A stretch of 64,000 nucleotides of DNA from Adiantum capillus-veneris (taxonomy: Eukaryota; Streptophyta; Polypodiopsida; Polypodiales; Pteridaceae): assembly GCA_014529385.2 (NCBI GenBank), contig CM043952.1, positions 155,803,057 through 155,867,056 on the forward strand. Direction: 5' to 3'. Under the pieces are notes generated by a model. That model saw only the letters and a program-made list of their open reading frames with translations. It was not told the DNA's origin and did no database searches. This document shows positions 30,974 through 41,467 of this stretch, one piece after another (the first letter of the stretch is position 1; every line of letters starts with the position of its first letter). Both the position numbers and the translations under genes were made by a program.

Positions 30974-31229
30974 TCACATGAAATGTGGGCCATTTGGAAC
31001 CCTTGGCAATTGATGGAGAGGGTTCCAAGTATGTAAGGGAGAAAATACAGTGTGGATGGTTGGGGTAGTGGCATCCTTCACATGTAAAGTTGGGTGTTGT
31101 TGTTGTTGTTGTTGACAATGATGGTTGTGTATGCCTTGATATGTGGTGACCACAATGCTTGGGTCATCTAAGCGCCGCTCCACTCGCTTCTTGACACCAC
31201 AATTGTTGTGTGTGCATCGATAATAGCTC
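30974..31229 (-). CDS. Last exon of a WRKY transcription factor gene
   Basis: Minus strand. The exon opens after a TATAG acceptor at 31230 with SYYRCTHNNCGVKKRVERRL, then VVTTYQGIHNHHC. Zinc ligands follow C-x4-C-x23-H-x-H, the group I C-terminal and group II type. The intron phase, splitting the arginine codon before SYYRC, is that of the R-type WRKY intron. After the domain come six glutamines and a TPTIHT...PHFM tail to a stop at 30974. WRKY proteins bind W-box promoters, often in stress responses. The exon encoding WRKYGQK was not found further up the minus strand in this window, so the gene is partial or its intron is very long. Confidence 0.85.
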
Positions 31230-31243
31230 CTATAAATTCATCA

Positions 31244-31246
<3 letters not shown>

Positions 31247-31286
<40 letters not shown>
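31247..31286 (-). repeat. (GA)20 within the WRKY intron
   Basis: On the plus strand (TC)20, just upstream (minus) of the WRKY last exon. Confidence 0.95.
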
Positions 31287-31290
<4 letters not shown>

Positions 31291-31928
31291 ACACACACAC
31301 AAAGTTCTTTTGGTCGAATCATACTTTAAAAAGCATGTTGTTTGAATTTATTGTCCATTCCCATCATCAAATATATATTTTTGAAAACGATATCTCATTT
31401 TCCAAAATACTTTTTTTTCTTCTGAAAACGACATCTCATTTGCCAACTTTGCCTTCTAGGCACAAGGGGGTCACAAGCTACAATGGGTGAAAAGACTTTT
31501 CTTTTCATCAACACGTTGAGAGTTTTATTACAGAGAACCAAAAGGTGTACAAAGCATATTCAAATGAATAACTACATGGGATAGAAGCAACATATGGGGT
31601 TCTAAGTCCGACTAAACATGAGAAAATTTGGACCCAAAGGTGATAGAGCGGGGCTTACAATGTGATGTAACCATAAATTGGGGATGAGAGGGTCTAGAGT
31701 AGGCTATTTATGGCTTCCTAGATGTCTTCCATCAGGTTGATGGATTTGATGACCAACTAGGTAGCCGCTTTGATCTTGGCCAAGTTCTTCACCGCCATGT
31801 TGATTAGGTTGGACTATTTGTGTTCTTTTGAGTTGGCTTGTTTCTAGGCTTCACCCAATGACTCATACAAAGCGTTGATGTCTCAAAAGATGAGGTTCCT
31901 CACATAGTATGTGGAGGCTTCAAGTGTT
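31287..31928. other. WRKY upstream intron or intergenic DNA
   Basis: No WRKYGQK exon and no other domain seen in any frame. Confidence 0.4.
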
Positions 31929-32092
31929 CATACCACTAACAAGTGCTTAGACCACTCACATGCATGTTCTTAAGCCACTCGCAAGGGCTCAGACCACCTA
32001 AAAGTGCTATGATCACTTACAATTGCTTAGACCACTGAGAGGAGATTAAACAACTTACACACATTTTCTAAGACCACTTGCAAGTACTCAGG
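31929..32092 (+). repeat. Degenerate minisatellite, 18-23 bp unit
   Basis: About five or six imperfect repeats of a unit near ACCACTCACAAGTGCTTAG, for example GCTTAGACCACTCACATG, GCTCAGACCACC and GCTTAGACCACTGAG. Spacing varies. Confidence 0.6.
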
Positions 32093-32577
32093 GGATGAAC
32101 GTGCGATATGCAAGATGAGGAGACACGCCTCGTTCATGAAGGAGGCATGAACCTTCTTGAAGAGAGAGGGCAAGGCCCTTCTAGTGCCTACCCCACCTGC
32201 CAAGTATTTCTTAGGTGTTGGTAGTGTCCTGATAGGTAGATCTTGTGTTTCTTGTGGCCACCTACTGTCAAGCAAACATGCGACCAACATTTAGTATCTG
32301 CCATGTGCCCACAACTACCACCGTTTTTTATTTTCCATTGTATGTGCAAGTGCATTGTCAGTGGGAGATACCTACTATAGCAAGATGTTGGGAACTTGGG
32401 AATATGTATGAGGAGTCCATAGGTAAGGCATTCCTCTCGAGTTCTACCAAACACCGAGCGGACTTATCCGAGCAAGCTCAAAACCGAGCAAAGTTATTAA
32501 GTGAGTTGCTCAAGTATATGTATCCTTCTTCTATATAAAGAGATTTCTTAAAACTTCTATATTGTCAGAGGGCCTAC

Positions 32578-32580
<3 letters not shown>

Positions 32581-32660
<80 letters not shown>
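32581..32660 (+). repeat. (TC)40 microsatellite next to palindrome unit 1
   Basis: Perfect 80-bp run directly abutting palindrome unit 1. Confidence 0.95.
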
Positions 32661-32663
<3 letters not shown>

Positions 32664-32710
32664 ACTCTCTAAAAGAGTCTGTGTCGGCACAGACTCTTTC
32701 AAAGATTTTT
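32661..32710. repeat. Palindrome unit 1
   Basis: Arms AAAGAGTCTGTG / CACAGACTCTTT around TCGG, extending outward with mismatches. It differs from unit 3 by paired changes that keep the arms complementary. Confidence 0.85.
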
Positions 32711-33042
32711 TTAAAAGAAAGGGCCCTTTGAGTTTTTTGAGTTATCTGGGCCAGTTCACGTGAAGGCTCAGCTCCCAATTGGTTGCCAATCAGATGAGAA
32801 ATCAAGAAAAAAAAGGCTGCAACCAGTTACGACCCTACCCCTCCTAGGCACGGGGGTGGATCAGATTGGGAATCGTAGACCATGACAAGTGAATTAACAC
32901 TCACGATGTACTGTTTTAGGCTTTCACAAATTGAGATACTTTATTTACTTAATCACACAACTGCTCGTAGTTCTCACAAGAACGTAACATAGCTGGTTGC
33001 CAGTTGTGCACAAATAGGCAACCACTGAAGTATGTGAACTCC

Positions 33043-33143
<101 letters not shown>

Positions 33144-33253
33144 TTCTTGTTGCTTACCAACTTTATAGTCATTGCGCACTTTTGCGTTATGCCTAATGTG
33201 TGCAGAGCAAGCAGCTAAGACGTAGGCACTGAGACGGTGCCAGTGATTATAAG

Positions 33254-33255
<2 letters not shown>

Positions 33256-33341
<86 letters not shown>
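33256..33341 (+). repeat. (CT)n microsatellite before palindrome unit 2
   Basis: About 43 units, then TATTTC, an A run, and palindrome unit 2. Confidence 0.95.
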
Positions 33342-33343
<2 letters not shown>

Positions 33344-33354
33344 TTCAAAAAAAA

Positions 33355-33402
33355 AAACTCTCTGAAGGAGTCCATGCTAGCGCGGGCTCCTTTAGAGAGT
33401 TT
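33355..33402. repeat. Palindrome unit 2 (imperfect)
   Basis: AACTCTCTGAAGGAGTCC ... GGGCTCCTTTAGAGAGTT around a GCTAGC centre. Several arm mismatches. Confidence 0.8.
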
Positions 33403-33417
33403 TTTTATAGAGATAGT

Positions 33418-33592
33418 GAGAGACGAGTGCATGGGCGAGAAACTTAGAGTGACCACTCTAAGTTATGCCTTCTGTATTTGTCTGCAACACGGAAGGTGAA
33501 AAATGGCGATGAGAGATAAGCATAGCGTGATCTCTCTAAGTCGTACCTTCTGCCTAATTTGTCTACAATGCGGGAGGTGAATAATGGTGATC
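33418..33592 (+). repeat. Two tandem copies of the VPS55 pseudogene leader (R1, R2)
   Basis: R1 contains CAACACGGAAGGTGAAAAAT and GGCGATGA; R2 has CAATGCGGGAGGTGAATAAT. Both match the sequence just before and at the start codon of the VPS55 pseudogene (33969-34004), with shared CTTCTG and TTTGTCTGC-like context. They are partial leader duplications. Confidence 0.65.
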
Positions 33593-33614
33593 CTCTCCTT
33601 CTGTATATAAAAAA

Positions 33615-33661
33615 AAACTCTTTGAAGGAGTCCGCGCCGGCGCGGACTCCTTCAAAGAGTT

Positions 33662-33662
<1 letters not shown>
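33615..33662. repeat. Palindrome unit 3 (perfect 48 bp)
   Basis: 24-bp arms with no loop, centre GCCGGC, arms starting AAACTCTTTGAAGGAGTCCG. Followed by an (AT)n run to unit 4. Confidence 0.95.

Positions 33663-33750
<88 letters not shown>
33663..33750 (+). repeat. (AT)n tract between units 3 and 4
   Basis: About 88 bp of nearly pure AT, with GT/AC interruptions at the edges that are mirror images (ATACATAT and ATGTATAT). Confidence 0.95.
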
Positions 33751-33929
<179 letters not shown>

Positions 33930-33994
33930 TGCATGAGAGAGAGACGTAGCACGATATCCTTCTATCTTTGTTTGCAACGCGGGGGGGGTGAAAA

Positions 33995-34303
33995 ATGGCG
34001 ATGAACATTCAGATGCTTGCTGGTCTAGCTCTCATGCTCTTTGTTGGTGCCCTCATGCAAGTTTTGGCCTGTGCTATTTACAATAATTGGCGGCCCATGT
34101 TGACAATTCTAATGTCGATAAGATGGAAGAGACTGGGTTGATGCTACCATATTCCGAACTGGGTTTTCTGCGGTTGGGAGCATTGCGATTCCTGCTATCT
34201 TGCACCGTGCAAGGCAATGTACATTGAGTTCGTGTCCTTTTTTATTCTACTCTGCACAGTGGCTCACACATTCAACCAAGTTAGCAGAGATGACAGGTGG
34301 TGA
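33995..34303 (+). pseudogene. VPS55-family pseudogene
   Basis: Encodes [16 protein letters not shown], then LACAIYNNWRPMLTILM, then after a gap WVDATIFRTGFSAVGSIAIP, and in another frame IEFVSFFILLCTVAHTF. VPS55 is a small four-helix endosomal membrane protein acting with VPS68 or similar partners in trafficking to the vacuole; plant members have LACALYNNWWPML and VGSIAIPAIL. About 20 codons between the two halves are missing, and the last quarter is out of frame by one base. No introns are visible, so it could be processed, but no poly-A or TSD was identified. The start at 33995 shares its leader with repeats R1 and R2. Confidence 0.75.
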
Positions 34304-34419
34304 GAACATTGTCTTCACATAAATGAAGTTGTTCTTCCGTTGTAGTATAATTTATGAAAGGTGATGGAAGATGACATTGTGAAAGGTTATGTGCTTGCTA
34401 TAGAAAGTAAGGCCACTAT

Positions 34420-34420
<1 letters not shown>

Positions 34421-34470
<50 letters not shown>
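34421..34470 (+). repeat. (AG)25 microsatellite
   Basis: Perfect 50-bp run with no palindrome at its edges. Confidence 0.95.
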
Positions 34471-34472
<2 letters not shown>

Positions 34473-34555
34473 GATCATAACTGAGATGACGCCAGGCCAC
34501 CAAGGAGGCTAAGCGGGTAGCCTGTTGAGGTTCAAGTTTTCATGCACACCCTCTC

Positions 34556-35004
<449 letters not shown>

Positions 35005-35020
35005 TAAAAAAAAGATAAAA

Positions 35021-35068
35021 AAACTCTCTCAAAGAGTCCACGCCGGCGCAGACTCTCTCATAGAGTTT
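35021..35068. repeat. Palindrome unit 5
   Basis: AAACTCTCTCAAAGAGTCCA ... AGACTCTCTCATAGAGTTT around GCCGGC. A few arm mismatches. Preceded by CT and A-rich runs. Confidence 0.85.
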
Positions 35069-35148
35069 TCTTTAGAGAAAGAGAAAAGCTCAATGAGAGA
35101 GAGAGACAATGAGGACTTCAACTTTGTTCCAGCCCAATCCTTGCTTTC

Positions 35149-35290
35149 ATGCAACCACTTCGCAATCACCTCGGTCCCATCTTTAGCCTTCATGTCAGCA
35201 ATACCCGTGTGATTGTCATCACCTTCCCTGCCCTTGCCCATGAAGCCCTCGTTGATAAGGGTACCCTCTTGCAGCTCGACGTGAAAATTC
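35149..35290 (+). pseudogene. Cytochrome P450 N-terminal fragment
   Basis: Reads LGPIFSLHVSNTRVIVITFP and ALAHEALVDKGTLL. This is the pattern following the proline-rich hinge of plant P450s (HGPIFSLRxGxRxxVVxSxPxLAxEALVxxG). Only about 40 residues are recognisable; no heme-binding FxxGxRxC region follows. Directly after it lies degenerate palindrome unit 6, so the gene is truncated. Confidence 0.5.
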
Positions 35291-35306
35291 AAAAAGAGGA
35301 TTTTGA

Positions 35307-35350
35307 AAATTCTCAGAGAGAGTCCACATCGACGCGGGCTCACTTTTCTA
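35307..35350. repeat. Palindrome unit 6 (degenerate)
   Basis: AGAGAGAGTCCACATCGACG followed by CGGGCTCACTTTTCT; clear similarity to units 2 and 5 but the arms no longer pair well. No microsatellite adjoins it. Confidence 0.6.
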
Positions 35351-36577
35351 GTCATGGATGAAAATGACTACGGTTTACCTTCTTGCCTCAGCTAGTGTGA
35401 CTCCAATAGGCTTTTAGTCTTTTCTTACCCAACCTCGTCGCTACATGACACTGGCGAAGTGAAGGCATCAATAGCAGAGGTTTAATCTACCGTTGATAAA
35501 AATTGGTCTTGCAAACATATTAGGGCTCTCCTTGCATCATAAATGCCCTTCAACCCTTGGATGTCCCGCCTTGAGGCACTCTGCCTTAACTATCTAGGCT
35601 AGCATGTGTCACTAAGCATGATGCAAGGCCGTATGTATAAAAGTATTTAAAAGTCTTGCCTCCCCTATTGCGGCGATCCACTACCCCAAATCCCGCCCCC
35701 GCTGTTGCAGATTGAAATGTAGTTATTGATCCCTTTACTGTGCCCCCGTATTACTTATAAACAAGGATTTCCCAACCAAATCCAATGAATAGGGAGGGAC
35801 ACTCATATTTGACTTTCCTAGCCAACAGAGTTGTGTTAAAGTTGTTTGTTGTGCAGCCAACAACCCACTCATCCCTTGAAGGGGGGTACCCTGTGGGGTG
35901 CTTAGGCAAGTGCACACTGGGATTTCACTTTGTTCAAATTTTGCAAGACATAGAAAAACCTAATAGGGGTTGGACAACTCCACAAAGTAGTGGAGAGGCT
36001 ACAACACGAGGACAATGGACATGTTAAAGAAAACTGCAAGAGCGGAGCCAACTTATTGCATATAATGGAGTCACAATCTTGTAAGAGTCTCACGCAAAGG
36101 GAGGGGAAGATGTTGAATCCCTCTGGGCATGGTAGATTATCCTACATTTGAGACGGTAGAGATGCTGACAATGATGAATCTGTTGATCGAATTACCATGG
36201 ATGCTACTGCATCCAACTCATTGAACTTGTTGATCACACGCACTGCTTGTGCGCTTGTGTCGCTACTGGTGGAGGGCCTCTTTGTTTTCTTTTGTATTAT
36301 ATCAAAACCTTCCTATGGCATTCACAACAAATGTGGCACTCTTTCATTTCTTCAAACTGGGCCATTGACGATTAAGTGCTTTGGCAGATGGAACGACGTG
36401 GAAGTCACCTTGGGCAAGTTTTTATGGTTTAAGTTCTATATGTATCTTGTTGAGTTTTGCTCAGTTTTATGATTGCTCAAAAAGGTTTTCTCGGAGTTTG
36501 AAATTCCTCATTCGTCTCTCATAAAACATGAATCATTCTACTTTTGATATGTACATTAATAGTTTGTTATGTCTCAA
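35351..36577. other. Stretch without a secure gene
   Basis: Frames such as 36197-36472 have no recognised domain. Could hold upstream exons of the gene fragment at 36578-37002, but no splice pairs were convincing. Confidence 0.35.
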
Positions 36578-37002
36578 GTGATTTAGAGGCTAGCAAGGGG
36601 GCTTCCACCTCATTCCCACATGATGTGGATGAGCCTTCTGACCTGGACACCTTGATGAGGAAATACAAAAACTTAAAGGATTGTAGTTGGTCTATGGATG
36701 TTCAAAAAGGTGATGAGCTTGGAGTTGTAGACATCCTGAAGGAGGCACTTAGTTTTGCAAGCACGCAAGGTAATATTGGTTACTGTCGACATGTTGTTCT
36801 TAGACATATGATTATCCATGGTCACTGTGATCACCACCAAATACATTTGTGCCTAACTTGATTTCATGTTTCCAACATAGGTATCGATGTCAGTAAGCCA
36901 TTGAGTCAGGTTATTGCTCCAACTAGAGAGCCAAGCCGTGCCTATAAGGGTGTGCAATCAAAAGAGGAGAAGTTGGACCCAGACATGGAAGAGACTCTCT
37001 AG
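36578..37002 (+). CDS. Two-exon gene fragment, unknown product
   Basis: Exon 36578-36769 encodes DLEASKGASTSF, MRKYKNLKDCSWSMDV and GVVDILKEALSFASTQ. The donor AAG|GTAATA at 36770 and acceptor AACATAG|GT at 36880 flank a 111-bp intron. Joining is in phase, giving IDVSKPLSQVIAPTREPSRA and KEEKLDPDMEETL to a stop at 37002. The upstream boundary of the first exon is uncertain. The family is not recognised. The consistent splice phase and lack of stops argue for a real, possibly partial, host gene. Confidence 0.4.
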
Positions 37003-38519
37003 TTTGTTGCAGGAGATCTATAAAAGAAAAGTAAAAGGAAAATGGAGGATGGGATTTGTTGGGACCCCAAGAAAATTACTAATCCACTTTCTCCCAAAAG
37101 CTGAGTGTGCAAAAAGCTTTAGCTTTGTAGCTTTTTGTTCATGTTGTCGTATTACTTTGCGGCACTAATGTCTGTGGCATGTCTTAAGTTCATTTTGTTT
37201 TACCAAATTAACAGTTTGTATTTAAAATTCAAGTTGTTGGCTTGAACACCCTTCAACCCATTAATGAGGTAGAGCACATCGAGCATTGCCCTCCATGCTA
37301 TCAGTTTCGATGCTTCAATGAATCCCAAGACTCGGTAGTCATTGTTGCCTTCAACAATGTTCTTGCATGCGTGCATGATAAACACATTTCAAGGATTCCT
37401 CCAGGTGTCTCAATGATGTACTTTTTTGCAATCTCTGAGGATGCAAACATCACCTACTACCTAGAGCAGGATGCAAAGTTGTTCTTGCTAGCATTGAGTC
37501 AAATTGCAGAGGTGTTTGTGTGGAACTCATGTGGAGGATGGAAATTGGATTTTGACATGATAATTTCGTGTCTCATGCCAAAGAAATCTTGAGTGGATGG
37601 ATGTAGCAAATCATGTTCCAAGTTAGCATTTAGTTCTTTGATAATCCTTCTAGACCAATGTTCTCTAAAAATCTTGATACCTTCTTGCATATCTTCCCAA
37701 AGTTCAATAAGTCAAACACTTGTGCTAGATGGAAATCTTATATAAAATGTACTTTAATTAACTTGCATGCTATGTAATTCTTCGTGAACTTGAAAGGAAA
37801 AATGAGCGGCAATGGAAAAAATTCCTAAAAGAGGATGTGGCTGAGTTTGTGATGCAATGGACAAAAAGTGTTGGCAGAACAAAAACTATCAGAGAGTGCC
37901 CTTTTAATGCCATAGATGAGTCTTTGCAATAGTGGAACTACACTATTTTTGTAGACAATGTCGGCAAAAGGAGAAATATTCAAGGTCCCATCTTGCTTTC
38001 AACGTACGAATGAGAATTTCTTCTTCTTCTTGCGATAATCTGTTGCTATGTATGCGGGTCTTCACTCTTGTCTAGGATCTGCAAGGTAAATTTGTTTGGA
38101 GTTCTTTGGACCTTCGTAGGATTTCCCAAGTTCTTTTGGTTGTTGCAAGGGTTTCTCAATAATGATCCTTTGAACTTCCAGTGTGTATTTTTTATAATGG
38201 GACAGAACACTGATTGCTCCTGGTTTGTCACTGTCCGAATCCATCTCTATGGTGAGACTTTTTTCAAATTCCATTTCATCTCTTTGTATTTTGCATTGCA
38301 TTCAAATTTTTTCATCAGAGGTTTTTTTCTTTGGTCTTATCAACTATTGTTTTCCCGTTATCTTTTCTTTTATGTAGTCCATCCCATCTACTTTCATCAA
38401 GAATTGAGTTTTGTTTTCTATTGCATTATTTGGTGCTTTCCTTTTCAGGTTATTGTCCCGTTTCTTGAAACTAGATGCATGACTAGTGAGACACTAGAGG
38501 TACAAAATGAGTTCAAACT
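37003..38519. other. Stretch without a recognised gene
   Basis: Open frames at 37242-37592 (plus) and 37499-37690 (minus) have no known domain. The 159-codon frame at 38068-38547 is hydrophobic and phenylalanine-rich, probably chance. Confidence 0.4.
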
Positions 38520-38705
38520 ATATCAAAAAGGTGAAGGAATAAATTGACAACTTGCTAAAGGCAAGATTCATTACTAAAGTAACAAGCAATGATTGGTGTT
38601 TTTTATAGTGTTTTTTCTTAAGAAAAATGGGGAGCTGAGGGTTTGTGTTTGATGATCAAAAGCTCAATGCTCAGACCATTAAGGACCCGTTTCCTCTAAC
38701 ATTTA
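38520..38705 (+). pseudogene. Ty3/gypsy reverse transcriptase N-terminal relic
   Basis: Reads IDNLLKARFITKVTSNDW, then FFLKKNGELRVCV, and after a frame change DDQKLNAQTIKDPFPL. This matches the gypsy RT opening, where a helix is followed by xxVKKKDGxLRxCVDYRxLNxxTxKDxxPLP. The VDYR aspartate region is altered. Stops and a frame shift show decay; the domain is lost after about 38705. Confidence 0.7.
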
Positions 38706-39824
38706 CATTCTCTAGAAACCTTCAAGAAGTGTATGATAGAAATTTTCAATGAATAAGTAACTAGCGGGTGGCTGCGATAGACCTCTATAAAATAGTTATC
38801 TGGCACTAAGATAATATGGTAATAGTCAAGGAACTGACTCGGATAGTGGATAGGGCATGAAGACTCTTTGAGATTTTCAATTCTCAAGAAGTGAACCTAA
38901 CAAGTAAACACACCAACTCAGTAAGAAAACCACCACTCAATGATCAAAAGGTTTGCATATGTCCTTTCTCACCGCTCTAGGTTATCACGCTATTTAGACA
39001 CTCAAACAAAGTTAAAATATAACAAAACTTTAGGAGAAGGTCTAAGACACCTAAGGCACAATCCTACCAAGTCTGCTCGCAATCAAACAAGGTACCAAAA
39101 TCACAATCCATCATGAAAAAGGTCCTAAAAATTTCAACATAACTATCCAGAAAGGTTGTCCTATGGTCAAAATGTCTAAAAACAATAATTTAAGTACTCA
39201 AATATGAATATTAGACTAAGTAATGTGTAGTCATGAACCTCAACAAACTTGACAATGCTTACACTTGAATGAAAGTGCAAGGAAAGAGGAACACAATGCA
39301 AGTCTTGGAATTGAAAACAAATAACCCAATCATTAGTTGCGATGATTACAAGTTGGAACTTTGTAGTCGCTTGGGTGTACATAGAGCAGAGCTCTTTTTT
39401 CTTCAAAAATATAAGCCTCCTTTCACATTAAGGTTATTGACTTTTATAAATTAAGGTTATTGACTTTTATACTTGGGGATTTCTAAACGGCCAGTGGTTG
39501 GCTCACATGGGTCTTTACACATATCATAATAGAATTACAACTCAGGGAATTGACTTACTACTTTGAATTCAGGACTTACACACAATGTAGCTATACTAGG
39601 TTGGAAAAATAATGGAGTACCAATGTGGTATCCGTCTACGTGTCCAACCAGATGGATGCATGTTTAGTCAATCCACCAACAAATCCCCTTTCCTAGCTCG
39701 TGTTTGACACGACCATGTGCAATCTTGTTGTTAGGATTGTCTTCATCAAAGTTGTTCTTTATCTTAAAAGTGCTTTCTCACCCCTTACTTGAGTGGTTCA
39801 TATCTCTTTTGTTTTGGGTGATGC
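38706..39824. other. Stretch without a recognised gene
   Basis: No domain seen. It may be non-coding sequence from the gypsy relic or unrelated DNA. Confidence 0.4.
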
Positions 39825-40620
39825 GTGTGTTGGAATTCAATTGTGTCATTAGAAGAGAGTAAACCTCACTCTCTACAGACTTTGCCATCGTTCATAGGGG
39901 AACACGAGACAAAATCCAAGGTGAGGGTTGTGCCATATCAATGGAATCTAATTTTGCAAATGATTGACACAAAGAGCCTGCACAAATTAATGTCATCCCC
40001 TATAAGATGCACCATTACTCTTACAGAAATTCTAAAGATCAGACCACATCTATGGGGACAAATGAGCAAAAACCTGGAAAAAAATGGGGCTGAAGATCCA
40101 TTTATAGGATAAATTTGTAAATGAAATCATAGAAACAACACGGCCAAAGAAACCAAAAGAAAAGCATGTACCAGTGAATAAGGTGGGTGACTACTACGAA
40201 GGCAAAGAAGGAAACACAACCTTACCACTACAATACAAGGAAGTGAAAATGATAGAAATACTTGACAATGGATCCAAAGTAGCCATTTCTACAAAGGAAA
40301 TCTAAGAGAAATGGGGAAGACCAACTCTTAGGAAAACACGGATGAAGTTACAATGAGCATATGGATTTGTGGAGAAACCCTTAGGGATGCTAAAAAAAAT
40401 TATTGTATCCTCCTATGGAATAGAGTACGAGCACACTTTTGTTGTAGTTGACTGTGGAAAAGGTAGCAACTGTGAGGGTATTTTGGGATGGCCATTCATG
40501 CACCAATTCAAAATGCTCCAAGGTTGGGGCTATGACCACCTCTACTTGCAGCATAAGGGTGTCACAACAAGGGTCGACACAAAGGATCATTATTATAGAG
40601 ATGTAAATTGAACCCTAGTG
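39825..40620 (+). pseudogene. Ty3/gypsy-like polyprotein segment with aspartic protease (module 1)
   Basis: 39825-40112 ends TLTEILKIRPHLW, similar to the segment before protease in some plant gypsy elements. From about 40255, EILDNGSKVAISTKEIW carries a D-N-G triad at the protease active site (normally DSG or DTG). 40369-40611 then gives KPLGMLKKIIVSSYGIEY, TFVVVDCGKGSN and ILGWPFMHQFKM, matching the retropepsin flap and C-terminal ILGRPF motif. The protease would release Gag and Pol. Stops between frames show it is decayed. Confidence 0.6.
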
Positions 40621-41179
40621 GAAGATTTTGGTGTAGCTACGGATCACAAAATACAATTGCCTGCTTGGTTGATGAAGCCATTTCATATTTGGATGTGTGG
40701 AGCATCTGAACGTGGAAGCATGAGAAAGAAAGATTGTATCCTAGAGAGATCAATAGAAGATGAGGGTTACACTAAGTAGCCATTCCCAAAATATTTTTTT
40801 AAATCCTTTGGATGGGAGAAAATACTGGCTACTCTAGATGTGTGTGTAAACAAAATAACGAGTATAAAGTTTTTTGATGAGAATGGCTATGACATAACTC
40901 CCTGTTTTGCCACAATAAAGGTATTGAAGGAATCTAATGAAACTTGTGAGTATGAAATCAGAACAGGTGAGACAGAGAGCTACATCATGAATCATGATGC
41001 AAAAGCACAAATGGAGAAAGCAAAGCAACCACAAGACTATGTCATCATTGACATACTTGAAGAATCGATAAAAGTCATTCCAAAGAAACCAATTCCATAA
41101 AGTGAACTACTGAAATCAAATGAAAACCCAACAACGAACTCAAGATCAAGAGAAGAACAAGGATAAGACAAAAGAATGA
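40621..41179 (+). pseudogene. Post-protease coding relic
   Basis: 40840-41100 reads KITSIKFFDENGYDITPCFA and EYEIRTGETESYIM with a K/P-rich end. There is no stop in this stretch, but the domain is not recognised. It joins module 1 and module 2 on the same strand. Confidence 0.4.
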
Positions 41180-41467
41180 GTGTCTCCTACAGTGATCAAA
41201 TTCAGTATATGTGGCAAAATAGGACTCAAAATAACCTATTTAGTTGTGCTAGATCCTTATGAAACAAGGAATCTAATGTCTTATGACACATGGATAATGA
41301 TAAGAAAGCCACCAATCAAAGATCTAGAAGAAGCAATATTCACAAGTTCAAAAATGCCGATTCTTAGCTTTGGAGTGTCCAAAGCAAAACTCAAGTTGAG
41401 TATTGGTGAGTTCAAGGAAACTTTCTACATAATCGACTTCCATCATATCAAAGAGAGTTTGTTTTGA
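41180..41467 (+). pseudogene. Second aspartic-protease-like module
   Basis: Reads ITYLVVLDPYETRNLMSYDT, then FTSSKMPILSFGVSKAKL and IGEFKETFYIIDFHHI. The layout (a strand ending LD, a NLMSxxxW helix, then a strand series ending with a hydrophobic FYII) resembles retropepsins, but the triad is D-P-Y. If related, it is a degenerate or divergent protease copy about 900 bp after module 1. Confidence 0.35.

Noticed and set aside
31929-32092. CRISPR-like array
   Set aside because: The repeats are degenerate, spacers are not of uniform length, and the context is a plant nuclear genome.
36261-36300. GGAGGGCCTCTTTGTTTTC as another hAT-like end
   Set aside because: Only about 15 bp resemble the family end and no further similarity follows.
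38068-38547. 159-codon open frame, phenylalanine-rich
   Set aside because: No recognisable domain, and composition is typical of a T-rich strand read by chance. Its last part overlaps the gypsy RT relic in another frame.
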